From Coprosoma sp963660615 (GTDB taxonomy: Bacteria; Bacillota_I; Bacilli_A; RF39; UBA660): DNA of 17,187 nt. Location: assembly GCA_963660615.1 (NCBI GenBank), contig CAVKYE010000022.1, positions 1-17,187 on the forward strand, read 5' to 3'. The notes under the pieces are model-generated. The model was given only the letters and a program-made list of their open reading frames with translations, made no database searches and was not told the origin of the DNA. The position numbers were made by a program, and so were the translations under genes. Below are positions 6,763 through 14,173 of the stretch, in pieces (position 1 is the first letter of the stretch; every line of letters begins with the position of its first letter).

Positions 6763-9090
6763 ATGGAAGATATTACTAAAGAGGAAATTTGCGCTCTTGA
6801 TAAGTATTTTAGGGCAGCTAATTATATTTCGGCTTGTCAGCTTTATTTGCTTGATAATCCTTTACTTAAGGAGCCTTTGAAAAGGGAACATGTTAAAAAG
6901 AAGATTGTTGGTCATTGGGGTACTGTTCCTGCGCAAAATTTTGTTTATACGCATTTAAATAGGGTAATTAGGAAGTATAATTTGGATATGATTTATATAT
7001 CTGGGCCTGGTCATGGCGGTAATTTTTTGGTGGCTAATACGTATTTGGAAGGGTCTTATTCTGAGGTTTATCCAAATATTACAGAAAATGAAGATGGGCT
7101 TAAGAAGTTATTTAAGCAATTTTCTTTTCCTGGTGGTATTTCTTCACATGCGGCACCGGAGAATCCTGGAAGTATTCATGAGGGTGGCGAACTTGGTTAT
7201 TCTCTTGCTCATGCTTTTGGGGCTGTTTTGGATAATCCGAATTTAATTGCGGCTTGTGTTGTTGGTGATGGTGAGGCTGAAACTGGTCCTCTTGCGACGT
7301 CTTGGCATTCTAATAAGTTTATTAATCCTAAGAAGGATGGGGTGGTTTTACCTATTTTGAATTTAAATGGTTATAAGATAAGTAATCCAACGGTTTTTTC
7401 GAGGATGAGTAATAGTGAACTTGCTAATTATTTTTATGGTCTTGGTTATAAGCCTTATTTGGTTTCTGGCAGTAATGTTAATGTTATGCATAAGATGATG
7501 GCAAAAACGATGGATAAGGTTATTAAGGATATTTTAGATATTAAGGCTGGTCTTGATGTTAAGTGGCCAATGATTTTGCTTAGGACGCCTAAGGGCTGGA
7601 CTGGTCCTAAGGAGGTTGATGGTAAAAAGGTAGAAGGTACTTTTAGGGCTCATCAGGTTCCTATTTCGATGGAAGGGGATAATCATTTGGAGCTTTTAGA
7701 AAAGTGGCTTAGGAGTTACCGACCTTCAGAACTTTTTGATGAAAATGGTAAGGTTAGAAAAGAAATTAGGGCTCTTACACCTAAAGGAAATAAACGTATG
7801 GGTGCAAGTCCTTATGCGAATGGTGGGCTTTTGCTTCGTGATCTTGTTCTTCCTGATTTTAGAAAGTATGGTTTTGAGGTTTCTTCTCACGGTGAGAAAA
7901 AAACTTCTGATATGATTGAACTTAGTAAGTATATTCGTGATATTTTTGCTAATAATAGAAATAATTTTAGGGCTTTTAGTCCTGATGAGGCTATGAGTAA
8001 TAGATTATATAAGATGTTTGATGTAAGTGCTCGGGATTGGCAAGGTGAGATTAAGGAGGAAGATGAGTTTTTATCTACTTCTGGTCATATTATGGATTCT
8101 TATTTGTCTGAGCATATGTGTGAGGGATGGCTTGAAGGTTATTTGCTTACTGGTAGACATGGCTTTTTCTCTAGTTATGAGGCTTTTATTAGGATTGTTG
8201 ATTCAATGGTTTCTCAGCATGCTAAATGGCTTAAGGTATGCCGTGATATTTCTTGGAGAAGGGATATTGCTTCGCTTAATTTGATTTTGACTTCTAATGT
8301 CTGGCAACAGGATCATAATGGGTTTACGCATCAGGATCCAGGATTTTTGGATCATGTGGCTAATAAGAAGGCTGATGTGGTGCGTATGTATTTACCGCCG
8401 GATGCTAATTGTTTGATTTCTACTTTTGATCATTGTATTAGGAGTCGTAATTATGTTAATGTTATTGTGGCGTCTAAGCATCCTAGTTTTCAATGGCTTT
8501 CGATGGACGAGGCTACTATTCATTGTAGTAAGGGTCTTGGTATATGGTCTTTTGCTAGTAATGATTTTGATGGTAATCCTGATGTTGTTATGGCCTGCTC
8601 TGGGGATACACCTACTTTAGAGACGATGGCGGCTATTTCTATTTTGAGAAAGGAACTTCCACTTTTAAAAGTTAGATGTATTAATGTTGTTGATCTTATG
8701 AAATTGGAATCTATTTCTAAGCATCCTCATGGTCTTTCTGATTCTGAGTATAATTTACTTTTTACTAAGGATAAGCCTATTATTTTTGCTTTTCATGGTT
8801 ATCCTAAACTTATTCATGAACTTACTTATTTAAGGGAAAATAGGAATATTTCGGTTCATGGATATTTGGAAGAGGGAACTATTACAACGCCTTTTGATAT
8901 GAGGGTTCAAAATAAGATTGATAGGTATCATTTGGTTATGGATGTTATTAGTCATTTGGATAATATTGGTAGTAAGGAAATGTATTTGATGGAAAAGATG
9001 AAAAATAGTATTATTAAGCATAATGCTTATATTAGGGAAAATGGCGAAGATATGGATGAGATTAAGCAGTGGAGATGGGAAAGTGTGTAA
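6763..9090 (+). CDS. xfp: Xylulose-5-phosphate/fructose-6-phosphate phosphoketolase
   Basis: This is a thiamine diphosphate enzyme of 775 residues. It splits xylulose 5-phosphate (and usually fructose 6-phosphate) with phosphate into acetyl phosphate plus glyceraldehyde 3-phosphate or erythrose 4-phosphate, in the cytoplasm. Family signatures are GHWGTVPAQNF (50-60), SGPGHGG (80-86), SHAAPENPGSIHEGGELG (128-145), the cofactor motif GDGEAETGP (168-176) closing with LNLNG (199-203), and LLTGRHGFFSSYEAF in the middle domain. The length is slightly under the usual 790-825, and no domain is missing. The frame opens at 6736, but AAGGGG at 6751-6756 and the promoter position fix the start at ATG 6763. 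It stands alone between two terminators. Sugar substrate preference cannot be read from sequence. Confidence 0.96.
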   Translation: MEDITKEEICALDKYFRAANYISACQLYLLDNPLLKEPLKREHVKKKIVGHWGTVPAQNFVYTHLNRVIRKYNLDMIYISGPGHGGNFLVANTYLEGSYSEVYPNITENEDGLKKLFKQFSFPGGISSHAAPENPGSIHEGGELGYSLAHAFGAVLDNPNLIAACVVGDGEAETGPLATSWHSNKFINPKKDGVVLPILNLNGYKISNPTVFSRMSNSELANYFYGLGYKPYLVSGSNVNVMHKMMAKTMDKVIKDILDIKAGLDVKWPMILLRTPKGWTGPKEVDGKKVEGTFRAHQVPISMEGDNHLELLEKWLRSYRPSELFDENGKVRKEIRALTPKGNKRMGASPYANGGLLLRDLVLPDFRKYGFEVSSHGEKKTSDMIELSKYIRDIFANNRNNFRAFSPDEAMSNRLYKMFDVSARDWQGEIKEEDEFLSTSGHIMDSYLSEHMCEGWLEGYLLTGRHGFFSSYEAFIRIVDSMVSQHAKWLKVCRDISWRRDIASLNLILTSNVWQQDHNGFTHQDPGFLDHVANKKADVVRMYLPPDANCLISTFDHCIRSRNYVNVIVASKHPSFQWLSMDEATIHCSKGLGIWSFASNDFDGNPDVVMACSGDTPTLETMAAISILRKELPLLKVRCINVVDLMKLESISKHPHGLSDSEYNLLFTKDKPIIFAFHGYPKLIHELTYLRENRNISVHGYLEEGTITTPFDMRVQNKIDRYHLVMDVISHLDNIGSKEMYLMEKMKNSIIKHNAYIRENGEDMDEIKQWRWESV

Positions 9091-9110
9091 AGGCACTTTT
9101 TTCTTTTTTT
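9078..9110 (+). terminator. Terminator of the phosphoketolase gene
   Basis: AAAGTG (9080-9085) pairs with CACTTT (9094-9099) around a loop that contains the stop codon. G-U pairs can extend the stem outward to 9078. Two T runs follow, broken by a single C, to 9110. Confidence 0.8.
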
Positions 9111-9115
9111 AATTA

Positions 9116-9144
9116 TTGTTATTTACGGGATAATTTGGTATAAT
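9116..9144 (+). promoter_or_regulatory. Promoter of the Tad-murC operon
   Basis: TTGTTA (9116-9121), a 17-bp spacer and a TG-extended TATAAT (TGG then 9139-9144) lie 25 bp before the first tad gene. No other strong promoter was seen between the genes up to 17107, so it probably drives the whole run. Confidence 0.7.
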
Positions 9145-9168
9145 TTATATGATAGGTAGCGTGATAAT

Positions 9169-9504
9169 ATGAAGGAAAAGGGGCAGGCACTGGTGGAGTT
9201 TGTTTTGATTTTGCCGGTTGTTATTTTGATTTTACTTTGTTTGATTGATATTTCTAGTATTTATTTAAAGAAATATGATTTGAATAATTCGCTTGAGGTT
9301 ATTTCGGATTTTTATCAAAATAATGAGGAGGATGAGCTTAAGGCTTATGTGGCTCGTGAGGATTTGGGTTTTTCTTTGGATGAGGATGGCTCTTTGGTTA
9401 AAATTACGGTGTGGAAGAATATGGATATAAATGCACCTATTTTGAGTAATGTTCTTGGTAAGAATTATAGGGTTACGGCTCAGAAGAAGGTTTATCATGA
9501 ATAA
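9169..9504 (+). CDS. TadE-like pseudopilin, first copy
   Basis: This 111-residue protein has the class III signal of TadE/TadF pseudopilins: a short basic leader MKEKG, a predicted cleavage after G5, then QALVEF with the conserved Glu at +5 of the mature protein (E10). A hydrophobic helix (about 9-27) follows, and the remaining roughly 80 residues lie outside. TadE-type minor pilins are processed by the Tad prepilin peptidase and support assembly of the Flp pilus. It is the first gene behind the operon promoter and overlaps the second copy by 8 bp. The ribosome binding site is weak (GGTAGCGTGAT region). No cysteines are in the outer part. It could serve as the actual fibre subunit if no Flp gene exists; this is inference. 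Confidence 0.82.
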   Translation: MKEKGQALVEFVLILPVVILILLCLIDISSIYLKKYDLNNSLEVISDFYQNNEEDELKAYVAREDLGFSLDEDGSLVKITVWKNMDINAPILSNVLGKNYRVTAQKKVYHE

Positions 9505-9856
9505 TAAGGGTCAGAGTTTGGTTGTTTTTGTTTTGCTTTTGCCTTTTGTTACGCTTTTGATTGCATCTTTGTTTGAATTTGGTAATTATATGCTTGTTAA
9601 ACAAACTCATGAAAATGAGATTAAAGATGCAATTAAGTATGGATTTAAGCATTCGTCTGATACTGATTTATACGATAAGTTATCTTTACTTTTGAAGGAG
9701 AATTTGGACGGGGATTTTGATATTTTGATTACTGATGATTATATTAAGATAACTAATAATGGTAAGGTAAAAAGTTTATATAAGGTGATAGATGATTATA
9801 GTTTTTCTATTACTTATGTTGGATATAAAAACGAAGGAAAGATAAAGAAAGAATAG
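9497..9856 (+). CDS. TadE-like pseudopilin, second copy, lacking Glu5
   Basis: This 119-residue protein has the same plan as its upstream neighbour: leader MNNKG, then QSLVVF, a hydrophobic helix (about 8-28) and an outer domain of about 90 residues. The usual Glu at +5 of the mature form is Val (V10). In pilins this Glu matters for subunit assembly more than for leader cleavage. The frame opens earlier, at 9449, but AAGAAGG (9482-9488) and the family-like N-terminus place the start at 9497, overlapping the upstream stop by 8 bp. It may act as a pilus tip or adaptor subunit like TadF/TadG; the exact subfamily cannot be told by eye. Confidence 0.75.
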   Translation: MNNKGQSLVVFVLLLPFVTLLIASLFEFGNYMLVKQTHENEIKDAIKYGFKHSSDTDLYDKLSLLLKENLDGDFDILITDDYIKITNNGKVKSLYKVIDDYSFSITYVGYKNEGKIKKE

Positions 9857-9865
9857 AGGGATATA

Positions 9866-10609
9866 ATGGGACTTAAATATGGAAAAATTGTTACGGTAAC
9901 TTCGGTTAAAGGTGGGACTGGTAAGACGACTTTTGCTTTGAATTTGGCTGGCGTTTTGGCGTCTTTAGGAAAGAAGACGGTTATTGTTGATTTGGATTTG
10001 TATTCTGGGGGTATTGCTTCTTCTCTTAATTTGAAGGTTGATAATGATATTTATGATTTGACTTATGATCTTATGAATAATCGCTTTGATAATATTGATA
10101 ATTATATTACTTCTTATAATGAACATATTGATGTTTTGGCATCTCCAGTTGATCCTAGGACGTCTTCGAAGATTCGTTTTAATTATATTGATATTGTTTT
10201 ATCTAGGCTTAAGCTTAAGTATGATGTTATTTTGATTGATACTAATCATATTATTGATAAGATTAATTTGGTTACTTTGGACGCTAGTGATTATGTTTTT
10301 TATATTGTTACTAATGATTTGCTTGATATTAAAAATATGAAATCGATGGTTTCTATTTTTGAGGATATGGATATGCATAAACATAGGATTGTTCTTAATG
10401 AGGCTAGATATAATAATACTGGTTATAGTAAGTATGATGTTGAAAATTTGGTTGGGGATAAGGTTAGTTATGTTATTCCTAAGAGTTTTTATAATCATAA
10501 TATTTCGAAGTTTGTTTTTGATGGTAAGATTATGATGCTTGATAAGGGCTTTTCTAAGAGTAAGGGTGGAAGTGTGCTTTCTTTAATTGCGGAGGATTTA
10601 CTAAAGTAA
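9866..10609 (+). CDS. TadZ/CpaE-like MinD/ParA-family ATPase
   Basis: This 247-residue P-loop ATPase is of the deviant Walker A class. KGGTGKTT (15-22, signature K15 and K20) and VDLDLYSGG follow closely after the N-terminus, and the Walker B strand is YDVILIDT. Within Tad loci this protein (TadZ/CpaE) dimerises on ATP and positions the pilus machine at the membrane. The receiver-like N-terminal domain found in many CpaE/TadZ proteins is absent; the ATPase begins almost at residue 1. After Walker B the usual DTPP reads DTNH. RBS AGAGGGA precedes ATG 9866. The gap to the upstream gene is 9 bp and to the motor ATPase 12 bp. Assignment as TadZ rather than a chromosome or plasmid partition ATPase rests on context. 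Confidence 0.85.
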   Translation: MGLKYGKIVTVTSVKGGTGKTTFALNLAGVLASLGKKTVIVDLDLYSGGIASSLNLKVDNDIYDLTYDLMNNRFDNIDNYITSYNEHIDVLASPVDPRTSSKIRFNYIDIVLSRLKLKYDVILIDTNHIIDKINLVTLDASDYVFYIVTNDLLDIKNMKSMVSIFEDMDMHKHRIVLNEARYNNTGYSKYDVENLVGDKVSYVIPKSFYNHNISKFVFDGKIMMLDKGFSKSKGGSVLSLIAEDLLK

Positions 10610-10621
10610 AGGTGATTTTGT

Positions 10622-11947
10622 ATGAAAAAAAAGTTTGTTGAAGAGTTTGAAGTTTTGGATAATGAAGTTAATAATGTACCGGTTAATGATTATGATGCTT
10701 TTTCGGATAAGGTTTTGCTTGAAAAACTTAGAAATGAGATTATTCAAAGTTTGATTGATAATAATATTGAAGGTCATGAAACGATGGATGATTTTATTAA
10801 AAATCAGATTGATGATATTATTTCTGGTTATGATTTGACGGCACTTGAGAGAAATTATATTTATAATCTTATTGATAATGAGATTAGTGGTTATGGTCCT
10901 TTGTCTGAACTTCTTAGGGATGAGGATATTACGGAGATTATGGTTAATGGAACTGATGAGGTTTATATTGAACTTAATGGTCATTTGATGAGGGATGAGA
11001 GCGTTAGTTTTGTTAATGATGATCATATTGTAAGGGTTATTCAAAGGATGGTTCAGCCTTTGGGTAGGACTATTGATACTTCTCATCCGATGGTTGATGC
11101 GAGACTTGAGGATGGTTCTAGGCTTAATGCGGTTTTGCCTCCTTTATCTTTAAATGGTCCGGTTTTAACTATTAGGAAGTTTAAGAAAGAACTGGCTAAT
11201 ATTGATGATTTTTTAAGGAGTGGAACGCTTACTCCTTATATGGCGAGGTTTTTGGAGGCTTGTGTGCATGCTAAGCTTAATATTATAATTGTTGGTGGTA
11301 CGGGTAGTGGTAAGACTACTTTGCTTAATGTTTTGTCTTCTTTTTGTAATCATGATGAGAGGATTATTACGATTGAGGATGCGGCGGAACTTAAGCTTAA
11401 GCAGGAACATGTTATTTCTTTGGAGACGAGGGCTAATGGTTATGAGGGAACTGGGCAGGTTACGATTCGTGATTTGGTTATAAATTCGCTTAGGATGCGT
11501 CCTGATCGTATTATTGTTGGTGAGGTTCGTGGTAAGGAGGCTTTTGATATGCTTCAGGCTATGAATACTGGTCATGACGGTAGTATGACGACGATGCATG
11601 CGAATGGTCCGGTTGATGCTTTGAATAGGCTTGAGACGATGGTTCTTATGAATGGGGTTGAAATTCCGGTTACGGCTATTCGTGAGTATATTGAAAGTGC
11701 TTTGGATATTGTTGTTCAGGTTCGAAGGTTTTCGGATGGTAGAAGAAGGGTTGCTAGTATTAGTGAAATTATTGGCATTAAAAATGGCGAGATTTCGCAA
11801 AGAGAAATATTTAAGTATAAACAAACGGGTGTTTTGGAAAATGGGGATGTTGTTGGTGAGTTTTTGATGCATAAATATGTTCCTTTGGTTTATAGTAAGA
11901 TTAAGGCTAAGGGTGCGGATGATTTAAGTGATATATTTGGTTCTTAA
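10622..11947 (+). CDS. TadA/CpaF secretion motor ATPase
   Basis: This hexameric type II/IV secretion ATPase, 441 residues, powers Tad pilus assembly from the cytoplasmic face. An N-terminal helical region (about 1-90) precedes the N2 domain with GYGPLSELL and ITEIMVNG. The catalytic domain shows Walker A GGTGSGKTT (225-233, K231), the Asp-box-like RIITIEDAAEL, the Walker B segment LRMRPDRIIVGEVRG, and the His-containing GHDGSMTTMHAN. All are intact, so it is very likely active. In many Tad systems one TadA drives both extension and retraction. RBS AAAGGTGA lies before ATG 10622. It sits between tadZ-like and tadB-like genes, in the usual tadZABC order. Confidence 0.95.
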   Translation: MKKKFVEEFEVLDNEVNNVPVNDYDAFSDKVLLEKLRNEIIQSLIDNNIEGHETMDDFIKNQIDDIISGYDLTALERNYIYNLIDNEISGYGPLSELLRDEDITEIMVNGTDEVYIELNGHLMRDESVSFVNDDHIVRVIQRMVQPLGRTIDTSHPMVDARLEDGSRLNAVLPPLSLNGPVLTIRKFKKELANIDDFLRSGTLTPYMARFLEACVHAKLNIIIVGGTGSGKTTLLNVLSSFCNHDERIITIEDAAELKLKQEHVISLETRANGYEGTGQVTIRDLVINSLRMRPDRIIVGEVRGKEAFDMLQAMNTGHDGSMTTMHANGPVDALNRLETMVLMNGVEIPVTAIREYIESALDIVVQVRRFSDGRRRVASISEIIGIKNGEISQREIFKYKQTGVLENGDVVGEFLMHKYVPLVYSKIKAKGADDLSDIFGS

Positions 11948-11961
11948 GAGGTGGTGATAAG

Positions 11962-13461
11962 ATGATAGAAGGCGGAAGTTTTAGTATTAATAGTACGGGG
12001 CCGGTGAATAAAACTGTAGATACGGTTTTTACGCCTGGTTTTGGTATAAGTTCTTATACTTATATGGTTTATAAAGATGATGTGGTTATTAGTAGTGAGA
12101 CTGTTTCTGATAATTCGCCTGTTACTATAAGCTTATCGGCTTCTGGAAAGTACCATATTGTAGTTAAGCTTACTGATGTTTCTGGTAAAGTGACTAATAA
12201 GACTAGTGGGACTTATGTTATTGATAAGGAGGCACCTATTATTAATGTGTCTGAAAATAGTATTAATATGTATAAGGGCGATAAGGTGCTTTTTAATGAA
12301 GGTGTTACGGCATATGATAATATGTCTGGTGATTTGACGGGAAGTGTTACGAATAATGCTTCGGAACTTGATTTAAATACGGTTGGTACACATCAGCTTG
12401 TTTATACGGTTTCTGATGAGGCTGGTAATAAGAGTGTTAAAAGCGTTGATATTAATGTTATTGGTACTAGTTTTCATTTGTTTGTTTTACAGATGATTAT
12501 TGTTATTTGTCTTATTATTACGGGATATATTATGCTTAGGTTTTTAAGGATGCTTAAGCTTGAGAAGAGGATAGAACCTTTTGTGGTTTTGCCTATTAAG
12601 GATAAGACTGAGTCGGTTTTTGATAAGTTTGTTAAGGTTTATCATAGGTGGAATGCTTTTGTTGTTAGGATTTTAAAGAAGTCTGTGGTTTTGGTTAAAT
12701 ATAGTAAAAGGTTTGATAAGTATAATAAGGTGTCTATTCTTCATAAAGATGGCCTTTCTATTTTAGCGGGTAAGATTACGGTTTCACTTTTGTTTGTGAT
12801 TATTGCGATTTTTGCGAAGACAATTAAACTTAAGCTTATGGGCTCTTATGAGATGCTTTTGCCACTTGTTGTTGGATTTTTCTTGCTTGATGTTTTGTAT
12901 TTTTTTAAGTATAAGCATTATAGGTCAAAGATTTCTAATGATTTTCTTTCGGCGATTATTATTATGAATAATGCGTTTAAGTCTGGAAGGAGTATTACTC
13001 AGGCTATTGATATTGTTTCTTCTGAGATTCCTTCGGTTATTGGACGTGAGTTTAAGAAAATGAGTTTGGAACTTTCTTATGGCCTTGGGATTGAGGATGT
13101 GTTTAAGAGGTTTGCTTCAAGGGTTGATTTGGATGAGGTTAATTATTTGACGGCTTCGCTTACTATTTTAAATAAGACTGGTGGTAATATTGTTGAAGTT
13201 TTTTCTTCGATTGAAAAGACGTTATTTAATAAAAAGAAACTTAGGCTTGAACTTAAAAGTCTTACTGCCAGTAGCAGGCTTATTGTTTATGTTTTACTTT
13301 TGGTTCCATTTTTGTTTGTTCTTTTTGTAAGTCTTATTACACCTGATTACTTTTTACCATTTGTTACGACGAGGTTTGGTATAATTCTTATGATTTGTAT
13401 GATAATTTATTATATTATATTTGTTATTTGTGTTCGTAAGATTATGAAAGTGGTGATATAA
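11962..13461 (+). CDS. TadB-like platform protein fused to N-terminal Ig-like domains
   Basis: This 499-residue protein is about 170 residues longer at the front than ordinary TadB. Residues 1-90 form a beta-rich Ig-like domain, and about 91-165 form a second one of the DUF5011/Cry22-like type (GVTAYDNMSGDLTGSV then VGTHQLVYTVSDEAGNKSV). A first helix (about 172-195) is followed by RMLKLEKR, a basic cytoplasmic stretch, two helices (about 266-285 and 295-312), a T2SSF cytoplasmic domain (about 313-440, with AFKSGRSITQAI and LNKTGGNIVEVF) and two closing helices. Positive charges place the Ig part outside the cell, but no signal peptide exists. The upstream frame holds no start codon back to a stop at 11929, and GAGGTGG stands just before ATG 11962. 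TadB with TadC forms the inner-membrane base on which pilins are assembled. The Ig part may contact pseudopilins or peptidoglycan; this is inference. Confidence 0.88.
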   Translation: MIEGGSFSINSTGPVNKTVDTVFTPGFGISSYTYMVYKDDVVISSETVSDNSPVTISLSASGKYHIVVKLTDVSGKVTNKTSGTYVIDKEAPIINVSENSINMYKGDKVLFNEGVTAYDNMSGDLTGSVTNNASELDLNTVGTHQLVYTVSDEAGNKSVKSVDINVIGTSFHLFVLQMIIVICLIITGYIMLRFLRMLKLEKRIEPFVVLPIKDKTESVFDKFVKVYHRWNAFVVRILKKSVVLVKYSKRFDKYNKVSILHKDGLSILAGKITVSLLFVIIAIFAKTIKLKLMGSYEMLLPLVVGFFLLDVLYFFKYKHYRSKISNDFLSAIIIMNNAFKSGRSITQAIDIVSSEIPSVIGREFKKMSLELSYGLGIEDVFKRFASRVDLDEVNYLTASLTILNKTGGNIVEVFSSIEKTLFNKKKLRLELKSLTASSRLIVYVLLLVPFLFVLFVSLITPDYFLPFVTTRFGIILMICMIIYYIIFVICVRKIMKVVI

Positions 13462-14162
13462 TGAAAAAAGGAAATAGTTTTATTAAGAAATTTTATAGAA
13501 AAAGTGAAATTGAGGATATTGATGCTAAGATTATGTCGCTTGGTGATGAAGCTAAGTTTGATACTTTGAAATTTTGTAATACTAGACTATTTACAACTTT
13601 GCTTTTATTTATTATAATTTTATATGTAGGTAAAAATGGATATATTTATGCGCCTTTTCTTGCAATTGGTTATTATTATCTATTTTATTACATATTTATT
13701 ACTAGAAAGATTAATGAAAGAACGTCTAGGCTTGATAGGGAGGCTTTGGAATTTTTTGAAATTTTGACTTTGACTTTGGAGTCTGGAAAGAATCTTGAAC
13801 AGTCTTTGAGAGTAACTTGCAATAATGTTAATTCGGGTTTGTCTTTGGAGTTTAAAAGGGCTTTATATGAGATGAATTTTGGGAAGTCTTTGCTTGAAGC
13901 TTTGGAGAATATGAAGAAAAGGATACCTTCGGAAACGGTTAACAATATTATTTTGAATATTACGGGGGCTAGTCAGTTTGGTAATAGTATTTTGGATACT
14001 ATGTATAATCAGATTGATTTCTTGCGTGAGAAACAAATATTAGAAATAAAAGGGCAGATAAATAAAATACCGAATAAGGTTAGTATAATTTCAGTTATTT
14101 TTATTGTTCCTTTGATTATGACTTTGATTTTGGGGCCATATTTGATTGAAATTATTGGATAG
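13461..14162 (+). CDS. TadC-like platform protein (T2SSF family)
   Basis: This 233-residue inner-membrane protein has two helices near the N-terminus (about 41-58 and 62-82), a cytoplasmic four-helix T2SSF domain (about 88-200, with ILTLTLESGKNLEQSLRV) and a final helix (about 206-228). It pairs with TadB as the assembly platform above the TadA motor. The ATG shares one base with the tadB stop codon (TAATG), so translation is coupled. The length is normal to short for TadC, and no extra domain is present. The family call is firm. The name TadC rather than a second TadB comes from gene order. Confidence 0.88.
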   Translation: MKKGNSFIKKFYRKSEIEDIDAKIMSLGDEAKFDTLKFCNTRLFTTLLLFIIILYVGKNGYIYAPFLAIGYYYLFYYIFITRKINERTSRLDREALEFFEILTLTLESGKNLEQSLRVTCNNVNSGLSLEFKRALYEMNFGKSLLEALENMKKRIPSETVNNIILNITGASQFGNSILDTMYNQIDFLREKQILEIKGQINKIPNKVSIISVIFIVPLIMTLILGPYLIEIIG

Positions 14163-14173
14163 GAGGAAATTTT

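Noticed and set aside
9449..9496. Longer start for the second TadE-like gene
   Set aside because: It would add 16 residues ahead of the pseudopilin leader; ATG 9497 gives the expected short basic leader and has AAGAAGG upstream.
11213..11872. Open frame of 219 codons on the - strand
   Set aside because: Antisense shadow of the TadA ATPase gene; its Asn/Thr/Arg-rich composition is that of a reversed frame.
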